Source: Alkalihalobacterium elongatum (GTDB lineage: Bacteria > Bacillota > Bacilli > Bacillales > Bacillaceae_F). From it: a DNA stretch of 64,000 nt. Shown in pieces: positions 27,061 through 36,067 of the stretch. Position 1 is the stretch's first letter; the number at the start of each line of letters is the position of its first letter. The stretch lies in assembly GCF_019024285.1 (NCBI RefSeq), contig NZ_WMKZ01000019.1, positions 20,964 to 84,963 on the forward strand, written 5' to 3'. The notes beneath the pieces are model-generated. The model searched no databases. It was not told where the DNA came from and was given only the letters and a program-made list of their open reading frames with translations. Both the position numbers and the translations under genes were made by a program.

Positions 27061-27219
27061 TGTTATAAATAACCCTTTTTTTAGTATGACCGTATTAATT
27101 ATCATTATTATAGCCGACATTTTTATCTACAACTGTTGGTACAAGACTATTTCACTAAAACGACACAGGATGAAATGTTTAATGCCATGTCTAAATCTAA
27201 CGTGACTCGGCAAAGATAA

Positions 27220-27990
27220 TTGCTAAGTGTAAAGGGGGGAGTTCCATTTAAACTTAGAGTTTTATCGTTTAATATACGTCATGGTCTCGGTACGGATCGC
27301 CGTGTCGACTTACATAGAATTGCCAAAATCATTAAACAAAGTGATGCTGATATCATTGGTCTTAATGAGGTTGACAAAACATTCTCAAAGCGAAGTCAGT
27401 TTCTTGACCAGACGAGTTGGCTTGCCGAAAAATTGCAAATGGAGTATGTTTTTGCACCAGCTCTTTCCATTCAATCCCGTAAGGTCGAACGCCGTGAATA
27501 CGGAAATGCTTTATTTTCAAGGTTTCCTATTAAAAATTCTACTAGCCACATTGTACGTCTCCAACCTTTTCTATGTGAGCCACGGTCTATAATCGATGCT
27601 ACTATTCAAATTAACCAAACTTTAGTGAAAACGTTAATTACCCATGTTAGTCTGCATCCTTTATTAAGAAAAAAACAAATAAAAAAAATATTAGAGCATT
27701 CTACAGACGAACTCCCAACTCTGTTAATGGGAGATTTAAATTGTAGACCCCATTCTAGAGATTACCGTAAAATAGCTAAATATTATCACAATACATGCGA
27801 AAAACGTATAATAAAAGAACTTTGTACCTTTCCATCACGGAAACCAAAGTTTCAACTAGACTATATCTTTGTAAATGATAAGTTGGATGTCATTTATTCC
27901 GATGTTATTACGACCTATAAAGAAGCATCTGATCATTTACCGATAACCTCGTTAGTTAAAATTAAAAATGAAACATCGATCACTTTGTAA
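27220..27990 (+). CDS. Endonuclease/exonuclease/phosphatase (EEP) family protein
   Basis: About 247-256 residues. Family core: LRVLSFNIRHGLGTD at the start, catalytic Glu in IIGLNEVD, TLLMGDLNCRPHS, and C-terminal LDYIFV and ASDHLPI. A metal-dependent phosphodiesterase/phosphatase, substrate unknown. Start is a problem: the strong RBS AAGGGGGGAG is followed by TTT-AAA-CTT where homologues have ATG-AAA; the only standard start (TTG, 27220) lies upstream of the RBS. Either a rare start or a recent start-codon lesion. Confidence 0.82.
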   Translation: MLSVKGGVPFKLRVLSFNIRHGLGTDRRVDLHRIAKIIKQSDADIIGLNEVDKTFSKRSQFLDQTSWLAEKLQMEYVFAPALSIQSRKVERREYGNALFSRFPIKNSTSHIVRLQPFLCEPRSIIDATIQINQTLVKTLITHVSLHPLLRKKQIKKILEHSTDELPTLLMGDLNCRPHSRDYRKIAKYYHNTCEKRIIKELCTFPSRKPKFQLDYIFVNDKLDVIYSDVITTYKEASDHLPITSLVKIKNETSITL

Positions 27991-28030
27991 GCTTCCCCAT
28001 CTTCAGGTCTGTCGAAGAGGGGAAGTTTTC
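27991..28030 (+). terminator. Intrinsic terminator of the EEP gene
   Basis: CTTCCCCATCTTC / GAAGAGGGGAAG stem right after the stop codon, followed by TTTTCT. Confidence 0.8.
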
Positions 28031-28220
28031 TACATGGTCGCACCGTTATGGTTTCTTGTTGATGTGCCTTATTATAGCTCTCAAAATCAGCATGCACATA
28101 AGATTAACCTCATAACCAATCCTTACTTTTCCTTTTTCACAATATTGTTGTTTTTATTAGCAGCAACATACTGATATAATCACTGTATAAAGCTTGTTTA
28201 CTACAAGAGGGAGGTTCAAC

Positions 28221-28535
28221 ATGTTAGATACACCGCTTAAATGGTTTCGAAACATTGGTATTCTAGAAGGCTGGTCATTTTTATTGCTTCTAGGTGTAGC
28301 TATGCCTTTAAAATACATTGCAGATCTGCCCCAGTTTGTTACTGTGATTGGTGCAGCCCACGGGGCATTATTTATGCTTTACTTAGCAATCGCTTTATAT
28401 GTTACCGTAAAATACAAATGGCCTTTAACACGATTTATTGGTGCTACTCTTGCAGCTGTAACTCCATTTGGTCCTTTTATTTACGATGCTCGGATTTTAA
28501 AGTCCTACAAAACAGAGGTTAAGGAAAGCATCTAA
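28221..28535 (+). CDS. DUF3817 integral membrane protein
   Basis: 104 residues from the ATG at 28221 preceded by GGGAGG. Three membrane helices. Begins LKWFRNIGILEGWSFLLLLGVAMPLKY and continues VTVIGAAHGALFMLYL, the DUF3817 signature. Related to YdzA-type proteins; transport or regulatory role unproven. Confidence 0.85.
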   Translation: MLDTPLKWFRNIGILEGWSFLLLLGVAMPLKYIADLPQFVTVIGAAHGALFMLYLAIALYVTVKYKWPLTRFIGATLAAVTPFGPFIYDARILKSYKTEVKESI

Positions 28536-28555
28536 TTTATTTCTTTATCGAACAA

Positions 28556-28593
28556 TTAACCGCTAATTCCATTTTGAGGAGCAGCGGTTTTTT
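28556..28593 (+). terminator. Intrinsic terminator of the DUF3817 gene
   Basis: AACCGCT and AGCGGTT arms with a 19-nt loop followed by TTTTTC. Confidence 0.7.
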
Positions 28594-28731
28594 CGTGTGG
28601 GTTTTAGAACAGCACTCTTCCTCTTTTTTCCTTATCGCTGTTCTAAGTGAGGATTTGGAACATGCATTTCATGTAATCAGCTACGCTCTCTTACTTCTAA
28701 GTAACACAGATTTGGGACAAAGTAATAGTCC

Positions 28732-29424
28732 CTATAACGCTGCTAGCAATTTGTTAAGTTCCTCCTCCTCTATTTCTTTCCATTCGCCTTCCTGTAGTGA
28801 TCCGAGTAGTATGTTCATGATGCGAATTCTTTGAAGACGTTCTACTTTATATCCAAATACTTTACTCATCCTCCTAATTTGCCGATTGAGCCCTTGTGTA
28901 AGAATAATGCGAAACGTATTATCGTTGATACGAGATGTATGACATGGTTTTGTTTTTGTCCCGAGAATTTCCACCCCAGCTGCCATGCCATGAAGAAATT
29001 CATCTGTAATTGGCTTATCGACCGTTACAATATATTCTTTTTCATGATTTTTTTCAGAATGCATTATCTTATTAACGATATCACCATCATCTGTAAGTAG
29101 GATTAATCCTTCTGAAGCTTTATCTAGTCTGCCTATCGGAAATATTCGCTTCGGATAGTTGATGAATTGAATTATATTTCCTTCTACTAATGGTTGTGCT
29201 GTACATGTAATACCGACTGGCTTATTAAAAACTATGTAGGTTTTTTTATCACTTTCTTTGATCTTGATTTGTTTCCCATTAACACGGACAACATCTGTTA
29301 GCTCTACTGTATCTCCATGTTCACAAATTTTTCCGTTAATAGTAATGCTTCCAGCGTCAATTAAACGATTAACCTCTCGTCTAGAACATTCACCTGTTAA
29401 GCTAATAAATTTATTAATTCTCAT
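28732..29424 (-). CDS. rluF: 23S rRNA pseudouridine synthase, RluF/RsuA family
   Basis: 230 residues. N-terminal S4 RNA-binding domain (INKFISLTGECSRREVNRLIDAG), catalytic Asp in GRLDKASEGLILLTDDGD, and C-terminal GLNRQIRRMSKVFGYKVERLQRIRI. The stretch FNKPVGITCTA plus IIQFINYPKRIFPIGRLD favours RluF (U2604) over RsuA/RluB. ATG with AGGAA upstream. Single gene, flanked by a bidirectional terminator on its upstream side. Confidence 0.9.
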   Translation of the reverse strand: MRINKFISLTGECSRREVNRLIDAGSITINGKICEHGDTVELTDVVRVNGKQIKIKESDKKTYIVFNKPVGITCTAQPLVEGNIIQFINYPKRIFPIGRLDKASEGLILLTDDGDIVNKIMHSEKNHEKEYIVTVDKPITDEFLHGMAAGVEILGTKTKPCHTSRINDNTFRIILTQGLNRQIRRMSKVFGYKVERLQRIRIMNILLGSLQEGEWKEIEEEELNKLLAAL

Positions 29425-29490
29425 CTTTTGTTCCTTTCCTAGGTGAGGGAACCTTATTTCTATTCTACTAAATCATATATTAATATACGC

Positions 29491-29531
29491 AAAAAGCTAC
29501 GGTTTCATCTGAATACCGTAGCCTTCTTTTC
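29491..29531 (-). terminator. Intrinsic terminator of the alanine symporter gene
   Basis: GCTACGGT / ACCGTAGC stem, T-runs on both sides, between alsT (right) and the start of rluF (left). Confidence 0.82.
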
Positions 29532-29593
29532 ATTTTTATTCATTTAAATTTTAAGCTCTGTTAATGTTGATAAGAATGAAAGGCCTGTGAAGC

Positions 29594-31051
29594 TTAGCTC
29601 GACATTTTGTCTTTATCTTTGTTATATTCATTTTCCCAGTAATCTGCGTTTTTAATATTTAACTTCACAGGGTCAAACACTGGATCGATCCCTTGTTTTT
29701 TCTGCTCTTCGTAATCTTTAAGTACTCTTAGTGCAGGTTTTGCCAAGATCAGAATAGCAATAAGATTTAACCAAACCATCAAGCCTAATCCGACGTCCCC
29801 TAAAGCCCAAGCAAGATCTGCTTCGCGAACAGCACCGAAGTATACAGCACCGAGTAAAACTATTTTTAAAATAAACATTCCAAATTTATTTCCTTTACCA
29901 CGAATTAAGTAAGCGATATTCGTTTCTGCCATATAGTAATAGGCCATAATTGTAGTAAATGCGAAGAAAAATAACGCAATTGCAACAAAAGCTGCACCAA
30001 AGCCAGGAATTACAGATTCAATGGCAGCTTGAGTATAACCTGCTCCTGCAGGAACTTCACTAATATAACTTACAATTGTATTTCCAGCTCCATCAACAAC
30101 ATTATACATTCCTGTAAATAAAATCATGAATGCCGTCGCAGAACATACTAGTAACGTATCAATATATACCGAGAATGATTGCACTAACCCTTGTTTCGCT
30201 GGGTGAGAAACTTCAGCTGCTGCTGCCGCATGTGGACCAGTTCCTTGACCAGCCTCATTTGAATAAATCCCACGTTTTACTCCCCAAGCAATAGCTAAAC
30301 CAATAATTCCACCAAATGCAGCATCAGCACCAAATGCACTGCTAACAATTAATGAAATAACAGCTGGGAGTTGTGTAATATTTGCACCGATAATAACGAA
30401 AGCAAGTAAAATATACGCAACAGCCATAAAAGGAACAACTAGCTGTGCAACGTTTGCAATCCTTTTAACCCCACCAAAGATAATAACAGCGATAATAGCA
30501 ACAAGTATTGTTGCAGTCAGCCAAGGCTGAATCGAAAACGCATTTTCAACTGCAATCGCAATTGAATTTGATTGAATACCAGGCATTAGTAAACTCATCG
30601 CAAGAAGTGTAGCGACCGCAAAAATAACAGCGTACCACTTCCAACCGATACCTTTTTCAATGTAGTAAGCAGGTCCACCACGATAAAGACCGTCTTGCTT
30701 TTCTTTATAAACTTGAGCTAATGTCGATTCAATAAATGCACTTGATGCTCCGATAAAAGCAATCGTCCACATCCAAAACACGGCACCAGGTCCCCCGAAG
30801 GCAATCGCAGTTGCAGTCCCAGCAATATTACCAGTACCAACCCTTCCTGAAAGCGCTATCGACATCGCTTGGAACGATGATACACCAGCGGATGAACTTT
30901 TACCTTTAAACATCAAAGTAACCATATCTTTAATGTGCCTTACCTGTAAAAAGCGAGTAAGAATTGAAAATAACAAACCTACTCCTAAACAAAAGTAAAT
31001 CATCGGATTACTCCACAAAACACCATTAAGCCAGTTAACTAAAGTTTCCAA
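29594..31051 (-). CDS. alsT: Sodium:alanine/glycine symporter (AGCS family, AlsT-like)
   Basis: 485 residues from a TTG start seven bases after GGAGGG; an upstream TTG overlaps the RBS. About eleven membrane helices. AGCS signatures: SGRVGTGNIAGTATAIAFGGPGAVFWMW (about 62-89) and GVKRGIYSNEAGQGTGPHAAAAAEVSHP. Imports alanine or glycine with sodium, in line with a sodium-using alkaliphilic or halotolerant lifestyle. May feed the alanine dehydrogenase encoded at 36.7 kb. Confidence 0.93.
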   Translation of the reverse strand: METLVNWLNGVLWSNPMIYFCLGVGLLFSILTRFLQVRHIKDMVTLMFKGKSSSAGVSSFQAMSIALSGRVGTGNIAGTATAIAFGGPGAVFWMWTIAFIGASSAFIESTLAQVYKEKQDGLYRGGPAYYIEKGIGWKWYAVIFAVATLLAMSLLMPGIQSNSIAIAVENAFSIQPWLTATILVAIIAVIIFGGVKRIANVAQLVVPFMAVAYILLAFVIIGANITQLPAVISLIVSSAFGADAAFGGIIGLAIAWGVKRGIYSNEAGQGTGPHAAAAAEVSHPAKQGLVQSFSVYIDTLLVCSATAFMILFTGMYNVVDGAGNTIVSYISEVPAGAGYTQAAIESVIPGFGAAFVAIALFFFAFTTIMAYYYMAETNIAYLIRGKGNKFGMFILKIVLLGAVYFGAVREADLAWALGDVGLGLMVWLNLIAILILAKPALRVLKDYEEQKKQGIDPVFDPVKLNIKNADYWENEYNKDKDKMSS

Positions 31052-31191
31052 ATAAATCCCTCCTCTTTTTCTCAATTGAATTTTTAGAACTTTTTTTATA
31101 TTCGAATTATAATTTAAAAATATCTTTATGGCAATATACTAAAACGTTAATTTATTAATTTACTAAAGTAATATAGTAAAAAAATTTGATT

Positions 31192-31225
31192 AAAAAAGCC
31201 ACCTCAAACAATTGAAATGGCTTTG
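31192..31225 (-). terminator. Intrinsic terminator of the GDSL esterase gene
   Basis: On the minus strand AAAGCCATTTCA and TGAGGTGGCTTTTTT form a stem with two mismatches followed by T residues. Confidence 0.75.
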
Positions 31226-31248
31226 GTAATAATGGGAAATTACTCGCT

Positions 31249-32601
31249 TTAAAGAGATTGAGTTTTCCTTCTAAACCTTTGTACGGTTAATAATATCATC
31301 CCTAACAGTAATAATAATATTCCGCTTCCCATGTAGTTATACATTGGTGTTGCAGTATTTGGTAATTTATTTTTCTTAATAGGTGTTACAATTGTTTCAC
31401 TTTTCTTTTTCTCTTTATTTATGGCTTTCTTTTGATTTTGTGCAGGCTTTTTTACTATTGCTTCTTCTTCAGTTTCTTCCTCCTCTACTGGCAATTCAGT
31501 TGGTGGTTCTTCTAAAACTGGTTCGTCCACTGGTGGTTCCTCGACCACTGGAGGCTCTTCTATAGGCGGCTCTTCTACCGGTGGTTCTTCATCGATTGGT
31601 GGTTCCTGTATATTCGTTATATTAATTAAGTTTACAGATTCATAGCCAAAGATATTCTTTACATAAACAGTATACGTCCCATTTTCAGTTACTTGAAACT
31701 CACCATCAGTAATGATATTCCCTTCTTCTTGAAAGTCTGCAACTGCTTTCTCACCTTGCAGCCATTTCATATCTGTAGCTTGTCCGCTAGCTGAAACAGC
31801 AATAGTAATAGGATCACTCGTTTGTTCCGATGTTGAAGCTGTTAACTCTATTGAAGAAGGAACTAATAGTGGGACTAACAATTGGTTCGCTAAGTTAGCA
31901 AGGACTTGATGACCTGCTGGATTCGGATGAACATCATAAGGAAGTAAGTAGTTTAGTTGTTGGTTAGTATAAGGACTATAAGCATCCGCTATGAAAGAAT
32001 GGCTACGTGAACCTATTAACTTTATGACGTTATTCGTATTAAAGATCATTTCTTCAGCTAATGCATAAAACCCTGGTCCAATAGGGTTTTCTAATGGAAT
32101 TGGATTATACAACGTATAAAGAATAATCGGTGCTTGAGTCTGTTGCCTTATAGTCGAAATAATGGTTTGCAAATTTGAATTTAATGCTCCTATAGCTAAA
32201 GCAACATTCATAGTAAGTGTCTCGGGATCAAATGATGTGGGGTCAGTTACTAGCCCAGCAAAATTCGAGGCCTGCAGTAAATCATTGCTACCAATATTGA
32301 GCGTTATTACATTTGCATTTTGTACTGCCTGAATAAAAGATGGTTGCGTTTGTAATGCTTCTAGAAGATCGGCTGATGTCGCACCTGGAACTCCTAAATT
32401 TGTTACATTCAATTGGTCTTCACCTATTAAATAAGGAAAAGCCTCACTACCTGGGTTTCCTAAACCATAACCATATGTAATCGAATCACCTAAAGCAACT
32501 AAAGATGGTCTAGTAGGTTCATTTGCCAGGGCAAATGAAGAAAACAATGTACTTGCTAGTAACAAGGTAATAAGTAACAAAACTAAACGCTTGAGCTTCA
32601 A
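31249..32601 (-). CDS. Cell-wall-anchored GDSL/SGNH esterase with LPNTA sorting signal
   Basis: 450 residues from a TTG start seven bases after AGGAGG. Order: signal peptide (about 1-26, cut after ALA), SGNH hydrolase domain with block I ALGDSITYGYGL, block III IGSNDL and catalytic DVHPNPAGHQ; an Ig-like domain (about 240-325); a Pro/Glu spacer made of EEPP repeats (about 330-385); a Lys-rich segment; then LPNTA, a hydrophobic helix and RFRRK tail. The LPxTA-type signal fits class D sortases as in B. subtilis. Expected surface lipase or deacetylase; no sortase gene in the window. Confidence 0.88.
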   Translation of the reverse strand: MKLKRLVLLLITLLLASTLFSSFALANEPTRPSLVALGDSITYGYGLGNPGSEAFPYLIGEDQLNVTNLGVPGATSADLLEALQTQPSFIQAVQNANVITLNIGSNDLLQASNFAGLVTDPTSFDPETLTMNVALAIGALNSNLQTIISTIRQQTQAPIILYTLYNPIPLENPIGPGFYALAEEMIFNTNNVIKLIGSRSHSFIADAYSPYTNQQLNYLLPYDVHPNPAGHQVLANLANQLLVPLLVPSSIELTASTSEQTSDPITIAVSASGQATDMKWLQGEKAVADFQEEGNIITDGEFQVTENGTYTVYVKNIFGYESVNLINITNIQEPPIDEEPPVEEPPIEEPPVVEEPPVDEPVLEEPPTELPVEEEETEEEAIVKKPAQNQKKAINKEKKKSETIVTPIKKNKLPNTATPMYNYMGSGILLLLLGMILLTVQRFRRKTQSL

Positions 32602-32747
32602 AAAAATTCCTCCTATATTCAATTTTTCATACTAATCTTTCACATTATAATTCTATTTTACTGAATATTCTATAAATTATTTTGTTGAAATATAACATGT
32701 TTTGTAAAACATTCGTGACTTTCCTATCACTCATCCTACTCAACATT

Positions 32748-32791
32748 AAAAATGGTGCCAGGCACCTTTAAGGTGCCTGGCACCATTTTTT
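32748..32791 (-). terminator. GGTGCCAGGCACC repeat hairpin, copy 1 (aprX terminator)
   Basis: Near-perfect inverted repeat AAAAATGGTGCCAGGCACC / GGTGCCTGGCACCATTTTT with a tiny loop, touching the aprX stop. The arm itself contains the palindrome GGTGCC-A-GGCACC. Two more copies occur at 37.85 and 41.05 kb. Confidence 0.8.
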
Positions 32792-34118
32792 AGATGGAGT
32801 TTTCTGCATTAATATAGCCAGCTCCGTATATATAAACCTCTGGTACTCTTAGATTGTTCCATAAATCTGTACCGTTTTTCAGGTTCTGTTTTACTTGGTC
32901 AGGAGTTAATGATGGATTATGTTCTAACATTAAAGCAACAATACCTGCACAGATTGGGGTAGCCATGGAAGTGCCTGATAGAGTAATATAGTCTGAGCCA
33001 ACGCGGTTTCCTTTTTGCAGTTTATCTATAAACGATTTCGGTGATCGAAGTGAGACGATATTTACACCTGGAGCTACAATATCTGGCTTTATCTGCCCAT
33101 ATAATGTTGGTCCTCTACTTGAAAAACTTGCAACATCATCATCTTCTCTTTCCACCGTATCTCTATCATCCAATGCTCCAACGGTAATTACTTGTCGACT
33201 TACACCTGGGCTGGCAATAGTCTCGAATTCCGGACCGCTGTTCCCAGCAGCAACACAGACAACAATTCCCGAAGTCCAAGCTTCATTTACAATTTGTACC
33301 ATAGGGTCATCATTTTCACTATCATGCCTTAGAGCTGGTCCTCCTAAGGACAAGTTGATGACATCGATTCTATTTTCTGGATTACTTGCATTGTAATTTA
33401 TACAATATTCTACTCCTTGCATGACAGTTTCTAGCGTGCCTGACCCTAATTTATCTAACACTTTTATCCCTACCAAATTAGCTTCAGGGGCGGGCCCTCT
33501 ATATCTGCCATTAGATGCTGAACCGTCTCCAAGAGCATCCCCTGCACAATGAGTTCCATGTCCGTTATCATCGTATGGCTCAATTCTTTGATTAATAAAA
33601 TCCACAAAATTAACAATCCTACCCGAAAGATCTTGATGAGGGTGAACCCCCGTATCAATAACAGCAATAGTGACTCCTCTTCCAGTAAGAGTCGTTCCGT
33701 TTCTCACAACATCTCGGGCATTTGCTGCAACAACAGCCGTATCTAACAAAGCTTGAACTTCACGATTTAAATATATTTTTTTTACATGAGAACAGCTTGT
33801 TAATATTTTTTCTAAAGCAATTGGTGTCATTTGAGCACTGCAGCAAGATACACTAGTAAACTCATTTCGAATTTTACAGCCAGAATGGCCATTGAAAATT
33901 TGTTCGACCTCCGAACACCCCTGTTCATAACACCCCTTTTCAAACTGAATGATTACTGAAAATCTTTTGGTCCTTTTTATGACACCTTCAAAAAATTTAT
34001 GAAGAAAACAAGGTGTCCATTTAAAGGGCTTGTATTGATTTAATACTTTTTCCCGTAATGGTTTGTCTAACTTATGGGCATGAGCTCGCACCATTTGTAC
34101 CATAGAATATCCAAACAA
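32790..34118 (-). CDS. aprX: Intracellular subtilisin-like serine protease AprX
   Basis: 442 residues, identical in length to B. subtilis AprX and with its opening MFGYSMVQMVRAHAHKLD and YKPFKWTPCFLHKFFE. S8 triad: Asp in VIDTGVHPHQDL (about 154), His in NGHGTHCAGD, Ser in LSGTSMATPICAG (about 388). No signal peptide; expressed late in growth in relatives. Cys-rich N-terminal region is a family feature. Confidence 0.96.
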   Translation of the reverse strand: MFGYSMVQMVRAHAHKLDKPLREKVLNQYKPFKWTPCFLHKFFEGVIKRTKRFSVIIQFEKGCYEQGCSEVEQIFNGHSGCKIRNEFTSVSCCSAQMTPIALEKILTSCSHVKKIYLNREVQALLDTAVVAANARDVVRNGTTLTGRGVTIAVIDTGVHPHQDLSGRIVNFVDFINQRIEPYDDNGHGTHCAGDALGDGSASNGRYRGPAPEANLVGIKVLDKLGSGTLETVMQGVEYCINYNASNPENRIDVINLSLGGPALRHDSENDDPMVQIVNEAWTSGIVVCVAAGNSGPEFETIASPGVSRQVITVGALDDRDTVEREDDDVASFSSRGPTLYGQIKPDIVAPGVNIVSLRSPKSFIDKLQKGNRVGSDYITLSGTSMATPICAGIVALMLEHNPSLTPDQVKQNLKNGTDLWNNLRVPEVYIYGAGYINAENSI

Positions 34119-34233
34119 AAATCTCCCCTCCTATTTATCATTTGCAATACTCTATGGAATTTTTAAGAGTTTTGACTTGGTTAATGTCCATTCTCGTAAA
34201 AAATATGCTAGTGACTAGGGTTTTTTTGACTAT

Positions 34234-34263
34234 TTGATTAATTTCTGAATTATCTGTTAAAAT
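34234..34263 (+). promoter_or_regulatory. Possible sigma-A promoter of tyrosine phosphatase gene
   Basis: TTGATT, 18 bp, TAAAAT, about 120 bp upstream of the start. Plausible but unsupported by other signals. Confidence 0.35.
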
Positions 34264-34386
34264 ATAGTGAGTAAATTGATTATCGTGTTCGTTTCTATTT
34301 AAAAGGTTGTATCCGTATACTTTATAAATACCTTTCTTAGGTTCCTAAAAAGGAGCTTGGAAAATATAAGAGAAGGAGTTAAATGC

Positions 34387-35205
34387 ATGAGTAAATTAAA
34401 TTTACATTCACAACATAATAATGAGAAAAATAGTAGAGATATCTATTTAGAGGGGGTAGTAAATTTCCGAGATTTAGGTGGATACCCTACAGCTGATGGT
34501 CGAAAAGTCAAGTGGGGACAATTTTTTCGATCAGGGGCGCTTAACGGGCTAACAGAAAATGATGTGGTTCGTTTACAAAATCTAGGAATTAAGAGAATAT
34601 GTGATTTACGCCGAAGTATTGAAACAAAATCAAAACCTAATCCGAGAATTTCTGGAATTGACTACATTCATCTGCCCGTTATTCCAGAAAATGAAGATAA
34701 AGAACAGGTTAGGCAAGTTGGCGAATTATCTTTACATGGTGAAAAGATCCAGTTGGGTGAGCCTGGTGAAATGCTTCTACGATTAAACCGTGTAATTGCC
34801 CACCAAACAAATACTTATTCTCAACTATTAAGAATGCTGTTTGAAGAAGAAAGTGTGCCCTTAGTTATTCATTGTGTTGCGGGTAAAGATCGCACAGGAG
34901 TATGTAGTTCATTGATACTAATGACTTTGGGTGTCCCTGAAGAAATAGTAATCGAAGACTTTACGTATACAAATAATTACCTTGAGCAATTAAAGCAAAA
35001 AATCCTTACTAAAAGGTTCTTAGAGAAAACCAAAGATGTTAACCCTCAATCTATTGATGCCCTACTAGAGGCAAGACCAGATTACTTAAAAGCATTTTTA
35101 AAAGAAATCGCCGATCATTATGGTACCTTCGACGACTATTTATCTCAAAATCTAGGGATAAGTAAACAAGATCGTAAAGATATACAAAATCGTTACTTAA
35201 TCTAA
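34387..35205 (+). CDS. Tyrosine/serine protein phosphatase (Y_phosphatase3 family)
   Basis: 272 residues from the ATG at 34387 (GAAGGAG eight bases upstream). Active-site P-loop HCVAGKDRTGVCSS with nucleophilic Cys and Arg, and the family's N-terminal NFRDLGGYPTADGRKVKWGQFFRSG. This IphP/LipA-like group dephosphorylates proteins or phosphoinositides; substrate here unknown. No signal peptide. Single gene. Confidence 0.9.
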   Translation: MSKLNLHSQHNNEKNSRDIYLEGVVNFRDLGGYPTADGRKVKWGQFFRSGALNGLTENDVVRLQNLGIKRICDLRRSIETKSKPNPRISGIDYIHLPVIPENEDKEQVRQVGELSLHGEKIQLGEPGEMLLRLNRVIAHQTNTYSQLLRMLFEEESVPLVIHCVAGKDRTGVCSSLILMTLGVPEEIVIEDFTYTNNYLEQLKQKILTKRFLEKTKDVNPQSIDALLEARPDYLKAFLKEIADHYGTFDDYLSQNLGISKQDRKDIQNRYLI

Positions 35206-35439
35206 TGAGTTACATGTGTTATTGACTATACTTTTTTGTATGTTTACTAATTAAACCAAAAGTATAACTCCAACTGTACAAGGACTGGTTCAATTATGTC
35301 TGCTTCAGGGCCATAGGTTAAACGGTGAAGGCCAAATAACCAATGGAAGACAACGATGTCAAAGCTTGCAAAAAAATCCTGAAGCAGCAATTACACCGTG
35401 AAAAAAAGGCTAGAGAAAACCATTTTCTACAAATGATAA
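35206..35439. other. Gene-poor region with inverted repeats
   Basis: No supported gene. CTGCTTCAGG (35300-35309) recurs inverted as CCTGAAGCAG (35378-35387), 70 bp apart. The segment looks like decayed mobile or repeat sequence. Confidence 0.4.
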
Positions 35440-35532
35440 AGGCTGTTTTTCATAAACTTCGGTGCTAAAGCGTGAAGAACCAAGCTTATAAGTCTTATAG
35501 CAAAGAGCCAACAATCTTTGAGAAAACAGCCT
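35440..35532 (+). repeat. Structured repeat element, copy 1
   Basis: About 93 bp bounded by imperfect inverted ends (AGGCTGTTTTTC and GAGAAAACAGCCT). The centre (35464-35487) is a 24-bp sequence beginning GCTAAAGCGTGAAGAACC and ending AAGCTT that is repeated exactly at 50467-50490 on the opposite strand. A second small hairpin TATAAG/CTTATA follows the core. Flanking stems differ from copy 2 in sequence but keep pairing. Confidence 0.6.
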
Positions 35533-35569
35533 AATAAAATTAGGAATGTTCGTACTCCTCCAAAGGCTT

Positions 35570-35741
35570 GATGACCTCTTCTTCTGTTTCAGCTACTCCT
35601 CTGGCTTCTTTCGGGCTCTTTGATGACCTCTTCCTTCTTTTCAGCTGTTCCTCGGGTTTCATTCCCGCTCTTTGTTGACCTCTTCCTTCGTTTCAGCTGC
35701 TCCTCGGGCTTCATTGAGTCTCTATGATTCCCTCTGTCTTC
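35570..35741. repeat. Tandem array of three to four 52-bp units
   Basis: Units start at 35570, 35622, 35674 and, degenerate, 35726, each with GATGACCTCTTCCTTC then TTTCAGCTG-TCCTC. On the minus strand the units read as related Glu/Lys-rich peptides (ETRGTAEKKEEVIK, EARGAAETKEEVNK, EARGVAETEEEVIK), but the 52-bp period shifts frame each time. The last unit leads to EEYEHS and a stop. Either noncoding repeats or the wreck of a repetitive gene. Confidence 0.6.
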
Positions 35742-36067
35742 AGTATTAAAGCCTCTGAACTTTCTACTGTTATAGTTGCTGTTAATTCTAACGCATAGAT
35801 AAGGTTGGTATGAAATAGCCGATCTATAAAAGCACCTTTTAAAAAAACTTTTATACAAAGGCGTTGTTTAAGCATTTTGTTCGACGTATTAGTGAAAATA
35901 CTAAAAAAGGTAATCTTATAGATTATGAGCAATTGTTTTAATTAACTTTACTAAGTGTGTATGAAATAAGGATTTTCTCCTTAACATATTGTAAAATAAC
36001 ATTGGAGTGATTCAGGGCAAGTTTTATAAATGAGCGCAAAAAAGACTATTGGAGGATTTACTTTTTC

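Noticed and set aside
27968..28174. Plus-strand ORF of 68 residues
   Set aside because: Starts within the EEP gene and runs through its terminator hairpin; no RBS.
28574..28834. Plus-strand ORF opposite the rluF end
   Set aside because: No RBS; mostly antisense to rluF.
35589..35932. Two minus-strand ORFs over the tandem repeats
   Set aside because: Different frames read through 52-bp repeats with no RBS; better explained as repeats or a wrecked gene.
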